DNA from: an uncultured Verrucomicrobiae bacterium
GTDB lineage: Bacteria > Verrucomicrobiota > Verrucomicrobiia > Limisphaerales > UBA1100
Direction of reading: 5' to 3'
Assembly (NCBI GenBank): GCA_937775205.1
Contig: CALKBX010000004.1
Coordinates: 56,655 to 120,654, forward strand
Length of the DNA: 64,000 nt
The notes below the pieces were generated by a model. It searched no databases and was not told the origin of the DNA. It saw only the letters and a program-made list of their open reading frames with translations. Positions 1-9,235 of this stretch are shown one piece after another. The position numbers were made by a program, and so were the translations under genes. The first letter of the stretch is position 1. The number at the start of each line of letters is the position of its first letter.

Positions 1-308
1 CCGCTGCCCGCGCCCTTGGCCGCGTGCTCGCGACTGATGAGATGCCGCTCCACCAACAGCTGCTTGTCCAGCGCCTGCAACGGCTGCATCGACTCCGAAA
101 AACCCCCGCGCATCGCCGAGGCCGCCGCGATGGCCGGCTGAATAAATTCGCACGTCTCCACCCGGCTCGCCTTCTTCGCGCGCCCCGGAAACGGCCGCCC
201 CGTCACATTACGCGCCAAGCGCACGCGGCTGGAAAGCACCACGTGATCCTGCGGCCCTTCATGCCCGGCCAACTCCGTGGTGCTGCTTAAAAATTTTTGC
301 AATTCCAT
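1..308 (-). CDS. mcsB: protein arginine kinase McsB, N-terminal part (cut by window edge)
   Basis: The start and first ~102 codons of an ATP:guanido phosphotransferase-family kinase, which phosphorylates protein arginines and in Firmicutes marks proteins for ClpCP. The translation carries VVLSSRVRLARN followed by a PFP tripeptide, the typical N-terminal signature of McsB, and later LLVERHLIS. The catalytic C-terminal domain lies outside the window. The ATG overlaps the mcsA stop by one base (TAATG), so the two genes are translationally coupled and the kinase follows its activator as in Bacillus. Identification rests on the signature plus the neighbour; family assignment is strong, while the cellular role in this phylum is inferred. 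Confidence 0.9.
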   Translation of the reverse strand, partial: MELQKFLSSTTELAGHEGPQDHVVLSSRVRLARNVTGRPFPGRAKKASRVETCEFIQPAIAAASAMRGGFSESMQPLQALDKQLLVERHLISREHAAKGAGS

Positions 309-862
309 TAAACCTCTCCCCCCTTCACGCCCTTCGCGCTCTTTGTTCCTTTTGCTTTTGGTTCCACCGGTTCTTCAGGCGGCACATCCAATCCCCGCAA
401 CTGATCCCGCACCAGCGCCGCTTGCTCGTAATCCTCCGTCTCGATGGCTTTGCTCAATTGCTTTTCCAATTGTTGCTGTTGTTTGGTGAAATCCATTTCC
501 TGCCGCAACGCCTTGGGCACCTTGCCCACGTGCTGCGTGCCCTTGTGCATTTGCTTGAGCATCCCCTCCAAAGGCTCAGCAAACGTAGCGTAGCAATCAG
601 AGCAACCCAGCCGCCCGCTCTTCTTAAAATCCGCCTGTGCGAACCCGCACGCGGGACATTCCAGTTCGCCACTGCCCGATTCCATCTCCGAAGCCGCACC
701 CAGCCCCAGCAACAAATCCGCCAGCGCGAACCCCTTCGGGTCGGTGACCCCCTGATCCTTGGCGCATTCCTCGCAGAGATCAATCTTCTTCATCTGACCA
801 TCCACAATCTCAGTCAAATGAACCGTGGCCTCGTTCTCACAATCTGGTTGGCAACATTGCAT
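308..862 (-). CDS. mcsA: McsA-like protein-arginine kinase activator (UVR domain)
   Basis: A 184-residue protein with several zinc-binding cysteine pairs (C3/C4 with C8, C30/C33, C69/C72, C87/C90) and a C-terminal UVR motif around residues 130-155 (LEKQLSKAIETEDYEQAALV), the architecture of McsA (YacH). It would act as zinc-binding partner and activator of the arginine kinase encoded immediately downstream. The last ~25 residues are a lysine/proline-rich tail of no known function. The stop overlaps the mcsB start by one base and ilvE ends 12 bases upstream, so it is probably transcribed with ilvE. UVR domains also occur in UvrB/UvrC, but the size and zinc fingers exclude those. Confidence 0.9.
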   Translation of the reverse strand: MQCCQPDCENEATVHLTEIVDGQMKKIDLCEECAKDQGVTDPKGFALADLLLGLGAASEMESGSGELECPACGFAQADFKKSGRLGCSDCYATFAEPLEGMLKQMHKGTQHVGKVPKALRQEMDFTKQQQQLEKQLSKAIETEDYEQAALVRDQLRGLDVPPEEPVEPKAKGTKSAKGVKGGEV

Positions 863-874
863 TGTATTAATATA

Positions 875-1744
875 TCACAAAATTTCCGAACCCGACGCAT
901 TGGTCAGGGCGTGGTAGGCTTGCATGAAGGCTTTGGTGTGTTTGCCGGGGCGGCCGGGGCCGATTTTTCGACCGTCGATTTTCACAACCGGCACCACTTC
1001 GGCGGCGGTGCCGGTGATAAAGCATTCGTCGGCGTTGTATAAATCGTAACGGGTGAGGTTGGGCTGGGTCACTTCAATGTCCATTCCCTCGGCCAATTCC
1101 ATCACCACGTTTCGCGTGATGCCGTGCAGCGCGCCGGACGCCAGTGACGGCGTAAACATTTTGCCGTGCTTAAGCATAAAAATATTGTCGCCCGTGCATT
1201 CAGCCACGTAGCCCTGCGAGTTGAGCATAATGGCTTCCTCGCAACCGGCGTTGGTGGCCTCAATTTTGGCGAGGATGTTGTTGAGGTAATTGAGCGATTT
1301 AATGGCAGGATTCACCGCGTTGGTGTGGTTGCGTGTGGTAGGCACGGTGACTATTTCCAGTCCTTTGTTATAAAACGCCTTGGGATAGAGCTGGATGTTC
1401 GCAACAATAATAATGACCTGCGGATTACTGCAGCGATTGGGGTCGAGCCCCAACGTGCCCGCGCCGCGCGTGACGACCAGCCGGATGTAGCCATCGCGAA
1501 CTTTATTGCGGCGGCACGATTCCAGCACCGCCGCGCACAGCGCCTTGTGGCTCATCGGCAGCTTCATCAAAATGGCTTTGGCCGAATAAAAAAGGCGGTC
1601 AATATGCTCCTCCAAGCGAAATACGCGGCCGTTATAAGCTCGAATGCCCTCGAATAAACCATCGCCATAAAGCAGCCCGTGATCAAAAACTGACACGGAG
1701 GCCTTGGCCTCATCCACAAATTTTCCGTTAATATAAACCTTCAT
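875..1744 (-). CDS. ilvE: branched-chain amino acid aminotransferase (class IV PLP)
   Basis: A 289-residue class IV aminotransferase. It shows the N-terminal FDHGLLYGDGLFEGIRAY block, the KSLNYLNNILAKIEA segment containing the lysine expected to bind PLP, the AECTGDNIFML strand and the GITRNVVMELA helix, all characteristic of the IlvE/D-amino-acid transaminase fold. IlvE transfers amino groups between glutamate and the branched-chain 2-oxo acids, the last step of valine, leucine and isoleucine synthesis. Length is close to the usual ~300. D-alanine transaminase or aminodeoxychorismate lyase belong to the same fold and cannot be fully excluded. A citramalate synthase gene elsewhere in the window (51.5-53.1 kb) suggests isoleucine is made here. 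Confidence 0.85.
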   Translation of the reverse strand: MKVYINGKFVDEAKASVSVFDHGLLYGDGLFEGIRAYNGRVFRLEEHIDRLFYSAKAILMKLPMSHKALCAAVLESCRRNKVRDGYIRLVVTRGAGTLGLDPNRCSNPQVIIIVANIQLYPKAFYNKGLEIVTVPTTRNHTNAVNPAIKSLNYLNNILAKIEATNAGCEEAIMLNSQGYVAECTGDNIFMLKHGKMFTPSLASGALHGITRNVVMELAEGMDIEVTQPNLTRYDLYNADECFITGTAAEVVPVVKIDGRKIGPGRPGKHTKAFMQAYHALTNASGSEIL

Positions 1745-1787
1745 CGGTCAGCGGAGAGTGCCGCAACGCGCGCGGCGGGGCAATCCT

Positions 1788-2465
1788 TCAGTCGGCAACC
1801 CTTCCATCCTTCAGCCGAACAATGCGCTCGGCGGCGGCGGCGACCACGTCATCGTGCGTGGCAACGAGCAGAGTCAGGTTATGCTCACGGTGCAATTGAG
1901 CGAGCAGCGCGATGATTTCCGCCTCGGTGCCGGTGTCGAGATTGCCGGTGGGTTCATCGGCCAGAATAATTTCCGGTTCATTCATCAACGCCCGCGCGAT
2001 GGCCACGCGCTGTTGTTCGCCGCCGGAAAGTTCGGTGGGTAAATGCATCATTCGATCTGCCAACCCCACGGCGGCGAGCAATTCCCGCGCACGCGCTTCG
2101 GCCTTCGCTTGCGGCGCACGCTGCACCTGCGCGGGAAGGCACACATTTTCCAGCGCATCCAAGTCCGGCAACAAATGATACGCCTGAAACACAAACCCCA
2201 CGTGTTGGCCGCGAAAGATTGCCGCGTCCGAAGCCGATTGGAGTCGAAGCGGTCGGTTATTGAAAATAATTTCGCCCTGCGAGGGTGCGTCCAATCCGCC
2301 GAGCAATTGCAACAGTGTGCTTTTGCCCGAACCGGAAGCTCCCTGCAACGCCACAAACTCGCCGCGACGCAATTCCAAATCCACGCCACTGAGCACCGTC
2401 AGCGGCTGGTCGCCCATTTGATAGGTCTTGCCCACGTCACTGGCTTTTAAGACGGCGTCACTCAC
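1788..2465 (-). CDS. lolD: lipoprotein-releasing ABC transporter ATPase LolD
   Basis: A 225-residue ABC ATPase with Walker [13 protein letters not shown] (residues ~41-52), the [15 protein letters not shown] signature, Walker [13 protein letters not shown] and the switch histidine (VATHD). The EPTGNLD sequence and small size are typical of the LolD/MacB/FtsE group. The start is GTG and overlaps the end of the upstream permease gene by 8 bases, so the pair is translationally coupled. Together they would form the inner-membrane complex that extracts lipoproteins for transport to the outer membrane, which fits the numerous predicted lipoproteins in this window. Confidence 0.9.
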   Translation of the reverse strand: MSDAVLKASDVGKTYQMGDQPLTVLSGVDLELRRGEFVALQGASGSGKSTLLQLLGGLDAPSQGEIIFNNRPLRLQSASDAAIFRGQHVGFVFQAYHLLPDLDALENVCLPAQVQRAPQAKAEARARELLAAVGLADRMMHLPTELSGGEQQRVAIARALMNEPEIILADEPTGNLDTGTEAEIIALLAQLHREHNLTLLVATHDDVVAAAAERIVRLKDGRVAD

Positions 2466-3732
2466 TGCGCAGTGCCTCCACCGGCCGCAAGCGGGCCGCG
2501 TTCCAAGCCGGCAACAATCCCGCCAGCAGACAAATCAAAATTGATGCAGAGCAAACCCATAGTAAATCGCCGGGCACCACTTGCGCGGGCAGTTCGCGGA
2601 AGCCATAAAGTTTTTCCGGGAACAACTCCACATCGTGCCCGCGCAGGAATCCCAAAAACTGATTGCGGTATTTCAGCACCAACAATCCCATCGCGATTCC
2701 CATCCCCGTGCCGAGCAATCCCACCACGGCACTTTGGATGAGAAACACAAAACTCACCTGCCCATTGCTCGCGCCCAGCGCTTTGAGCAGACCAATCTCT
2801 TTGGTTTTTTGTACGCCAAAAATAATCAACGAACTCGCAATGCCAAACGCCGCCACCACCACAATAAAAAACATTAGGAATTGATTGATCATTTTCTCCA
2901 CCTGCACCTGCGCGAGCAGCACCGGATTGAGGTCTTCCCAAGTGCCAATGCGATAGCCTTCGCCAAGCAATTTCCCCAACGCCGCCTTCTGTGGGCCGAG
3001 CTCCAACGGGTCGGTGGTTTCCACCCATAACGCGCTTGCGCCTTCCTCGAGGCCGTATAAATCCTGCGCGTTATAGAGGCTGCAGAACATGAAATCGTTG
3101 AGGTCCTTTTGCCCCGCATCGAACACTCCGGCCACGATGTATTCCTCCGGCAGAATTCCCAGCTCCTCGCCGGATTGCTGCGACTCCCGCATTTCCTGAA
3201 TGCTCTTGGGCGAATGAATGAGCACACGATCGCCCACGCCCAATCGAAACTCGCCATCGGATCGCGCAAAATTGTAGCCAATCACTAGCCGGTTTCCGCG
3301 TAGATTGAATTCGCCCGCCTCAAGATTATCCGGCACTTGGCTGACGGTTTTCATGCGATCGGGATCCACGCCCAATAGCACCGGCGCATCGAAGGCCGGT
3401 GCGCCGATTTCCGGATCGGTTTCGATCATCACTTTGCCGCCGATGATGGGTGACACGCCGGTGACGCCCGGAATTTTTGCAATCCGATCGGCGAGCGCCT
3501 CGTATTCCACAATCGGCCCGCCCATCGGTCGCACGGTGAGATCCGCTGAGAATTGGAAAAATGATTTCTTCAGTTGAAGATGAAAGCCGGAGAAAACCGA
3601 CATGACAATGATGAGCACCGCCACGCCCAACATCACCCCCACCACCGAGATGAGTGTAATGAAGGAAACCGAGGTGCGCTTGGGCCGCAAATACCGCAGC
3701 GCCAGCGCAAACTCAAACGGCAGCCATTTCAT
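2458..3732 (-). CDS. lolC: lipoprotein-releasing permease LolC/LolE family
   Basis: About 424 residues with the MacB/FtsX topology: a first membrane helix just after LALRYLRPKR (VVGVMLGVAVLIIVMSVFSG), a large periplasmic domain (~residues 45-270) and three C-terminal helices. The N-terminal LRYLR..R and the KTKEIGLLKALGAS loop, which contacts the ATPase, are hallmarks of LolC/LolE. The ATG at 3732 is preferred to an in-frame TTG at 3768 because the family begins just before the LRYLR motif. A single LolC/E-type gene suggests a homodimeric permease, or LolF-like use. The 8-base overlap with lolD indicates one transcript. Confidence 0.9.
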   Translation of the reverse strand: MKWLPFEFALALRYLRPKRTSVSFITLISVVGVMLGVAVLIIVMSVFSGFHLQLKKSFFQFSADLTVRPMGGPIVEYEALADRIAKIPGVTGVSPIIGGKVMIETDPEIGAPAFDAPVLLGVDPDRMKTVSQVPDNLEAGEFNLRGNRLVIGYNFARSDGEFRLGVGDRVLIHSPKSIQEMRESQQSGEELGILPEEYIVAGVFDAGQKDLNDFMFCSLYNAQDLYGLEEGASALWVETTDPLELGPQKAALGKLLGEGYRIGTWEDLNPVLLAQVQVEKMINQFLMFFIVVVAAFGIASSLIIFGVQKTKEIGLLKALGASNGQVSFVFLIQSAVVGLLGTGMGIAMGLLVLKYRNQFLGFLRGHDVELFPEKLYGFRELPAQVVPGDLLWVCSASILICLLAGLLPAWNAARLRPVEALRSE

Positions 3733-3779
3733 CGCCGCGAAGCTAAGACTAAGGGGAAACCGGTGCAAGGATTAGACAT

Positions 3780-6083
3780 TCACATAGCCACCTCGGGTGT
3801 TGCTCGGCGGATCGTCAGCTCGGTTTGCAAAGGCTCGGCGGCCGGATAGCCGAAGAGCTTGGCGATAATCACCTCTGGCAGCCGCTGGATGCGGGTGTTG
3901 TGCCGCTCCACACTGTCGTTGTAGCCCGCGCGCATGAGAGCGACCTCGTTCTCGAGGGTCACCACTTGGTCGGCCAGTTGCTGGATCACCGGGCTGCCCT
4001 TCAGGTCCGGGTAATCCTCCTGCACGGCCAGCAGCCGGCTGGTCACGGACTTCTCGGCCAGCAGTAATTCATCGGCGCCGGCGGGATCCAGGCTGCCGTC
4101 CAGCGAGGCGCGCATGGTCGCGATGCCCTCGTGCACCGACCGCTCGTGGGCCAAGTATTCCTTGGCGATAGCCTCGAGGCTGGGCAGCAGGTCCGCACGT
4201 TTTTTGAGCGACACGTCGATATTCGCCCAGGCGCGGCGCACACGGTGGCGCACGAATTGTAGGTCGTTGAACATCAGCACAATGAAACAGAGTGCCAGGA
4301 ACACCGGCGCGATGAAGGCGGCCAGGAGATAATCCGTGGGCGCATAGGAGGCGGTGATGCCGAACCCGGCCAGACCCATCACCACAAAACCATTGAGGCC
4401 GACGTTCAGCAACCCCAGACCGCGCCGCCCCTTACGGGTCATCATTTCCTTTTCCGTGAGGTTGGCCACGATCAGCGGAAAGGCGGAGTCATCGGCCGCT
4501 ATGCGCAACCGGTCGCCGGTGCTGGGGTCGATGATCGCCGGGCCAAGGATGTATAGGTCATCGCCCGGGCGCAAGTTGGTCTCGGTATAAATCCGGCGGT
4601 ATTCGGATTTGGTGTGAACGTGCCGGCTGTGAATCTCCGCGTCGTCCAAGTCGACGGGTGTTTCCCCCTCGTCATCACGGCACAGAAAACGCGTGTGCAT
4701 TTTTTCATCCACAATCGTCACCCAGGACTCATTCTTTCCTGATCCACGTTTCTCCTGCACCACATAATGGTAGTACAGGCAGTCCTCGCCACTCAACGGG
4801 CCGTTGTAACTCTCGGCATCCTTCACCGCCTTGCCTTTGATCTCCGCGGGGCCATACGCCAGGCCGGTGGAAAGCGAGGTGGGGATGTTCTCGATGTAGC
4901 GCTTCTCCTTGATTTTCCTGAAGCCCCACAACGAAAAACCACAAGCCGCCAGTCCCCCCAAGCCGGCCATCAGCAGGAAGGTCCAGAAACCGATGGGCAC
5001 CTTCTCGATGGTCTTTTGCTGGTCGAAACCGGACGCAAATGACTTGGCCTGCCGCATTTCCGCCAACGGCGCGACGCCCCAGCCGGACGCCAGCATCCGT
5101 TCAGGGAACCTCGCGCGCACGGCATTGAAGCGCGCGATGCCCGCGGCCGTGTCACCGTAAATGCCCCGGACACGCGCGGCATCCTCCGCCGGCAGCCGAT
5201 TCACTCCGCCCCTCGCGGCAAAAACCTCCGCATCTGACCAGTCTCCATCCCACCGCACCCCGCCGCGGTCCAGCAGCGTCTGGATTTCCTCCTTGGCCCG
5301 TTGTTGATGTGTCAGCGCGCGCGCGCGGGAGCTTTCCAAGTCATACCGCAGCATGGTCAGCCCGAGGTACACCAGCCCGACACCCTGCACCAGCGAGACG
5401 ATGGTCAGGAATACCAGAAGCCGGTGAACCTTCAGCCCCCAGCAGCAGAACATGACCGCGAAGGACGCCGCCGCCAGCGCGCCAAAGGACCACAACAGGC
5501 TGGCCGAGGCCATGTCCCGCCGCTCGTCCTTTTCGCCGAAGGTGGAAATGATCGGCGTGTACAAGCCCTCAGTTTCAAACCCGATGCGGTTCTGCTTCAG
5601 ATCCTTTCCGGCATAGCCAAACACAAACACTTCGTCGTTGGGGTGCAGTCGAAATTCAGTGTGCCGGTAATCACCTACAACGAACGAGTGGCTCTCCACG
5701 TTGATCTCCGCCCCGGCCGGCAGCACCTCAATTTCACTACTCTCGTCCCTGAACAGGAACACATCCACCCGCTCGCTTTCCCGCCGGATCTCCGCCCAGT
5801 AACTGTCCCCATCGCTGTCCTCGCGTTCCTCCTCGAGAATATAAAGATAATAAAGACACTCGGTTCCGGTGTGCGGCGCGCGCAACGAGCTGCCCAAGCT
5901 GCTGGCTTTGCCTTCCAGGTTTACCTCACCCTCGATCACGGAAATGATTTGACTGCGGGGAACGCGTTCCAGTTGCCGCATTTGCTGGAGCACATCAAAG
6001 CCATAGCCCTGAAACAACCAAGCCACAAATGCCAGCCCTGGGACGGCCAGCCAGCAGAGGATACTGTGCCATGTTTTCCACAT
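3780..6083 (-). CDS. membrane protein with two GIDE-like domains and a C-terminal LemA domain
   Basis: About 767 residues starting at the ATG before a membrane helix; the frame stays open 28 codons upstream but without a good start. Copy 1 of a GIDE-like domain (~residues 30-190, with the TECLYYLYILEEE strand) is followed by a central block with membrane helices. Copy 2 (~405-535, with the matching EDCLYYHYVVQEKRG strand) is followed by two more helices. A LemA domain (~610-750: RAWANIDVSLKKRADLLPSL ... YNDSVERHNTRIQRLPEVI) closes the protein. GIDE domains are known from the mitochondrial E3 ligase MUL1 and from bacterial membrane proteins of unknown role; no RING finger is seen here. The function is unknown. 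A second lemA gene lies beyond acs on the other strand. Confidence 0.7.
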   Translation of the reverse strand: MWKTWHSILCWLAVPGLAFVAWLFQGYGFDVLQQMRQLERVPRSQIISVIEGEVNLEGKASSLGSSLRAPHTGTECLYYLYILEEEREDSDGDSYWAEIRRESERVDVFLFRDESSEIEVLPAGAEINVESHSFVVGDYRHTEFRLHPNDEVFVFGYAGKDLKQNRIGFETEGLYTPIISTFGEKDERRDMASASLLWSFGALAAASFAVMFCCWGLKVHRLLVFLTIVSLVQGVGLVYLGLTMLRYDLESSRARALTHQQRAKEEIQTLLDRGGVRWDGDWSDAEVFAARGGVNRLPAEDAARVRGIYGDTAAGIARFNAVRARFPERMLASGWGVAPLAEMRQAKSFASGFDQQKTIEKVPIGFWTFLLMAGLGGLAACGFSLWGFRKIKEKRYIENIPTSLSTGLAYGPAEIKGKAVKDAESYNGPLSGEDCLYYHYVVQEKRGSGKNESWVTIVDEKMHTRFLCRDDEGETPVDLDDAEIHSRHVHTKSEYRRIYTETNLRPGDDLYILGPAIIDPSTGDRLRIAADDSAFPLIVANLTEKEMMTRKGRRGLGLLNVGLNGFVVMGLAGFGITASYAPTDYLLAAFIAPVFLALCFIVLMFNDLQFVRHRVRRAWANIDVSLKKRADLLPSLEAIAKEYLAHERSVHEGIATMRASLDGSLDPAGADELLLAEKSVTSRLLAVQEDYPDLKGSPVIQQLADQVVTLENEVALMRAGYNDSVERHNTRIQRLPEVIIAKLFGYPAAEPLQTELTIRRATPEVAM

Positions 6084-6312
6084 GATGAACGGCAACAAAA
6101 AGCCGCCTGAATTATAACCGACCCGGCGGCGGGCACAAACAAATTTCGTCCAGCGCGGCGGACTCAATCAACCATCACTGCCTCTACCGAGTAAGTCAGC
6201 AGCAGCCAGTTGAAGAGGGTTTCCCAGTGCCCGCCCTCGTCACCCCTCGTCAGCCCTCATCGCTAGCAGCGATAAAAGCGCCCTTGCGCGTACGGTTGTA
6301 GAGCAGGGTTTT

Positions 6313-8253
6313 TCATTCCACTCTCCCAGCCACCAGCGACTCCACCACGGCCGGATCCGCCAGAGTGCTGATGTCACCGAGGTTTTCGGTGTCGCCTTCG
6401 GCGATTTTTCGGAGGATGCGGCGCATGATTTTGCCGCTGCGCGTCTTGGGCAGGCCGTCGGTGAACTGGATTTTTTCCGGCGACGCGTGCGGGCCGATGT
6501 CGGCGCGGACTTGTTTCACAATCTCCGCACGCATCGTGTCGGTGACTTCCTCGCCGGTTTTCAGCGTGACGTATGCGTAGATGGCGTTGCCTTTGATGTC
6601 GTGCTCGTAGCCGACCACTGCCGCCTCGGCCACGGCGGGGTGGCCGCCGATGGCGCCTTCGATTTCCGCGGTGCCGAGGTTGTGGCCGCTCACGATGATG
6701 ACGTCGTCCACGCGTCCGGTGATCCAATAGTAGCCATCCGCATCGCGTTTGCAGCCATCGCCGCTGAAATATTTGCCGGGGAAGCGTGCGAAGTATGTGT
6801 CGTAAAACCGCTGTTGATCGCCGTACACCGTTCGCATTTGGCCGGGCCACGGCTCGAGAATGCAGAGATTTCCCGAGACGCCGTTGCCCTCGATGATCTC
6901 GCCCGCGTCATCGACGAGCGCCGGCTTCACGCCAAAGAAAGGCAACGTCGCACTGCCCGGTTTGGTGGGCGTCGCGCCCGGCATTGGCGAAATCATGATG
7001 CCGCCGGTTTCCGTTTGCCACCAAGTATCCACGATGGGGCATTGTTCTTTGCCGATGACGGTGTTGTACCAATTCCATTCCGGTTCCTTGATCGGCTCGC
7101 CCACCGTACCGAGCAAACGCAGGCTGGAGAGATCGTGTTGGCTTGGCCAACTGTCGCCTTCTTTCATCAACGCGCGCAGTGCCGTGGGCGCGGTGTAAAA
7201 AATGTTCACCTTATGCTTCGCCACGATTTCCCAAAAGCGGCCGTGGTCAGGATAGTTTGGCACACCCTCGAACATCATCGTGATCGCGCGGTTGGCCATC
7301 GGGCCGTAAACGATGTATGAATGGCCGGTGACCCAGCCGATGTCCGCCGTGCACCAGTAAACGTCGCCCGGATGATAATCAAAAATATAATGATGCGTAG
7401 TGGCCGCGTACACGAGATAGCCGCCGGTGGTGTGCAGTACGCCCTTGGGTTTTCCGGTGCTGCCGGAAGTGTACAAAATGAACAGTGGATCTTCCGCGTC
7501 CATCGGCTCGGCGGGGCACTCCGCATCGGCGGCGGCCAGCGCTTCGTGCCACCACACATCGCGGCCCTCGGCCATCGTCACCTCCGCGCCGGTGCGTTGG
7601 ACGACCAGAATTTTTTCAATGGACGGCGTGCTCGCCACCGCCGCATCGGCGTTGGCTTTCATCGGGATGTCGCTCTTCGTGCCGCGCACGCCGGTGTCCT
7701 GCGTGAGGATGGCTTTGCATTTTGAATCGTTGATGCGCGTAACGAGGCTGTCCGCGCTGAACGCGCCGAACACAATCGAATGCACCGCCCCAATCCGCGC
7801 GCAAGCGAGCATCGCAATCGTCAACTCCGGAATCATCTGCATATAAATGCAAACCCGATCACCCTTCGCGATGCCGAGATTTTTTAACGCATTCGCCGCC
7901 CGCTGAACCTCCGCCTGCAGCTGGGCATACGTGAACGTGCGGCTCTCCGTAGGATCATTCCCCTCCCAAATCAGCGCCGTCGCATCGCCGTGGCCTGACT
8001 CCACGTGGCGGTCCACACAATTGTAACAGGCATTCAACTGGCCGCCCTCGAACCACTTAATCTCCGGCTTGCCGAAATCGTACTCGCGCACCGTGTCCCA
8101 TTTGCGGCTCCACTCGAGCCGCTCCGCCTGCCCGGCCCAGAACGTCTCGGGGTCAGTAATGGATTGCTCGTACAGTTCGCGGTATTGTTCGAGGGAGGCC
8201 ACGTGCGCGTGTTCCGACGCGGCGGCGGTTGGGGGAAAAGTTTTGTCGCTCAT
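6313..8253 (-). CDS. acs: acetyl-coenzyme A synthetase
   Basis: A 646-residue ANL-superfamily enzyme that activates acetate with ATP and CoA. It shows the phosphate-binding P-loop [18 protein letters not shown], the [11 protein letters not shown] motif, the hinge [20 protein letters not shown], and near the C-terminus [11 protein letters not shown], whose lysine is the residue acetylated in the family to switch the enzyme off. Length matches typical Acs (~650). The gene starts 136 bases from the divergent lemA, so the intergenic 8254-8389 must hold both promoters; downstream there are ~230 bases before the GIDE-LemA gene with no ORF I can support. Confidence 0.97.
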   Translation of the reverse strand: MSDKTFPPTAAASEHAHVASLEQYRELYEQSITDPETFWAGQAERLEWSRKWDTVREYDFGKPEIKWFEGGQLNACYNCVDRHVESGHGDATALIWEGNDPTESRTFTYAQLQAEVQRAANALKNLGIAKGDRVCIYMQMIPELTIAMLACARIGAVHSIVFGAFSADSLVTRINDSKCKAILTQDTGVRGTKSDIPMKANADAAVASTPSIEKILVVQRTGAEVTMAEGRDVWWHEALAAADAECPAEPMDAEDPLFILYTSGSTGKPKGVLHTTGGYLVYAATTHHYIFDYHPGDVYWCTADIGWVTGHSYIVYGPMANRAITMMFEGVPNYPDHGRFWEIVAKHKVNIFYTAPTALRALMKEGDSWPSQHDLSSLRLLGTVGEPIKEPEWNWYNTVIGKEQCPIVDTWWQTETGGIMISPMPGATPTKPGSATLPFFGVKPALVDDAGEIIEGNGVSGNLCILEPWPGQMRTVYGDQQRFYDTYFARFPGKYFSGDGCKRDADGYYWITGRVDDVIIVSGHNLGTAEIEGAIGGHPAVAEAAVVGYEHDIKGNAIYAYVTLKTGEEVTDTMRAEIVKQVRADIGPHASPEKIQFTDGLPKTRSGKIMRRILRKIAEGDTENLGDISTLADPAVVESLVAGRVE

Positions 8254-8389
8254 TTCAAGTCGGTAAGCACGTCATCCTGCAAAAGCCGCGCGGGCGAGTC
8301 AACTCTTCTCCACCACTGCAAAAACTCGGGGAAATTATAATTGCCCAAACCGGTTCCGATTTGTTAAAAAAGCGTCTAGGAAAAGTTTT

Positions 8390-8995
8390 ATGGACACACC
8401 CACCATCATCATTATTACCGTCGTCGTATTTGGGATCATTGGCATTCTGATCATTGCCAGCATGTACAACAGCCTTGTGACCTTGCGCAACCGTTTCAAG
8501 AACGCCTTTGCGCAGATCGACGTGCAGCTCAAGCGCCGCTACGATCTCATCCCCAACCTCGTCGAAATGGCCAAGGGCTACCTCAAGCACGAGCGAGAGA
8601 CGCTGGAATCCGTGACTCAGGCGCGCAATGTCGCCGCCGGCGCTGCCAGCGCCGCCGCGGCCAATCCCTCCAGCGCCACGGCGATGCAGGACCTGATGGG
8701 CGCCGAGGCCGAACTGGGCGGCGCGCTCAGCCGGTTGCTCGTTACCGTCGAGGCTTATCCAGACTTGAAGGCCAACCAAAACATGATGAGCCTACAGGAG
8801 GAGCTGGCCTCCACTGAAAACAAGGTGGCTTTTTCCCGCCAGGCCTTTAACGACGCCGTGATGGGATACAACACCAAGCGAGAAACCTTTCCCACCAACC
8901 TGATAGCCGGCATGTTCAACTTCGCCGCGGCCACGCTCTTCGAGATCAAGCGCGCCGAGGAACGCGAAGCGGTCAAGGTTTCCTTCACCGACTAG
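8390..8995 (+). CDS. lemA: LemA family protein
   Basis: 201 residues with one N-terminal membrane helix (IIIITVVVFGIIGILIIASM) followed by the LemA helical domain: NRFKNAFAQIDVQLKRRYDL, LKHERETLESVTQARN, an alanine-rich loop, YPDLKANQNMMSLQEEL and FNDAVMGYNTKRETFP. The fold is a long coiled bundle anchored in the membrane; its function is unknown beyond association with membrane stress proteins in some bacteria. A GGAAAAG ribosome-binding sequence lies just ahead of the ATG. LemA is often followed by a TPM-domain gene, which is not found here; only a short membrane-like ORF occurs before aroE. Confidence 0.93.
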   Translation: MDTPTIIIITVVVFGIIGILIIASMYNSLVTLRNRFKNAFAQIDVQLKRRYDLIPNLVEMAKGYLKHERETLESVTQARNVAAGAASAAAANPSSATAMQDLMGAEAELGGALSRLLVTVEAYPDLKANQNMMSLQEELASTENKVAFSRQAFNDAVMGYNTKRETFPTNLIAGMFNFAAATLFEIKRAEEREAVKVSFTD

Positions 8996-9000
8996 GCCGT

Positions 9001-9177
9001 CATGGCCAAGGCCTTTTGGTCGCACTCATTACGCGCGGAGAGTTTGGATCATGCGGAAATCCCGGGTTGTCCCTCATCGTCAGCCTCGTCATGGTCAGCA
9101 TCATTGGTATGGACAGCTTGGAACACGTGGCCCAACTCCGCGCTGGGCCTGTCGCTGCCACCGATGGCCCAACCTGA
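9001..9177 (+). other. possible remnant or small membrane ORF between lemA and aroE
   Basis: One reading frame between the lemA stop and aroE contains a hydrophobic run (LSLIVSLVMVSIIGMDSLEH) and ends at a TGA at 9175-9177. It has no clear ATG or ribosome-binding site at its beginning; internal ATGs would leave only ~25-30 residues. It could be the tail of a lost gene that once followed lemA, or chance. The 240-base spacer otherwise shows nothing I can name. Confidence 0.2.
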
Positions 9178-9235
9178 TCAATCCCATCGCCACTCCAATC
9201 TCGACCGCGGCACTCCGAGCCGCTACATTCCGCGC

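Noticed and set aside
9002..9235. N-terminal extension of AroE by 78 codons
   Set aside because: Does not resemble the AroE N-terminus and includes low-complexity Ser/Trp-rich sequence; the GTG at 9236 lies just ahead of the conserved core.
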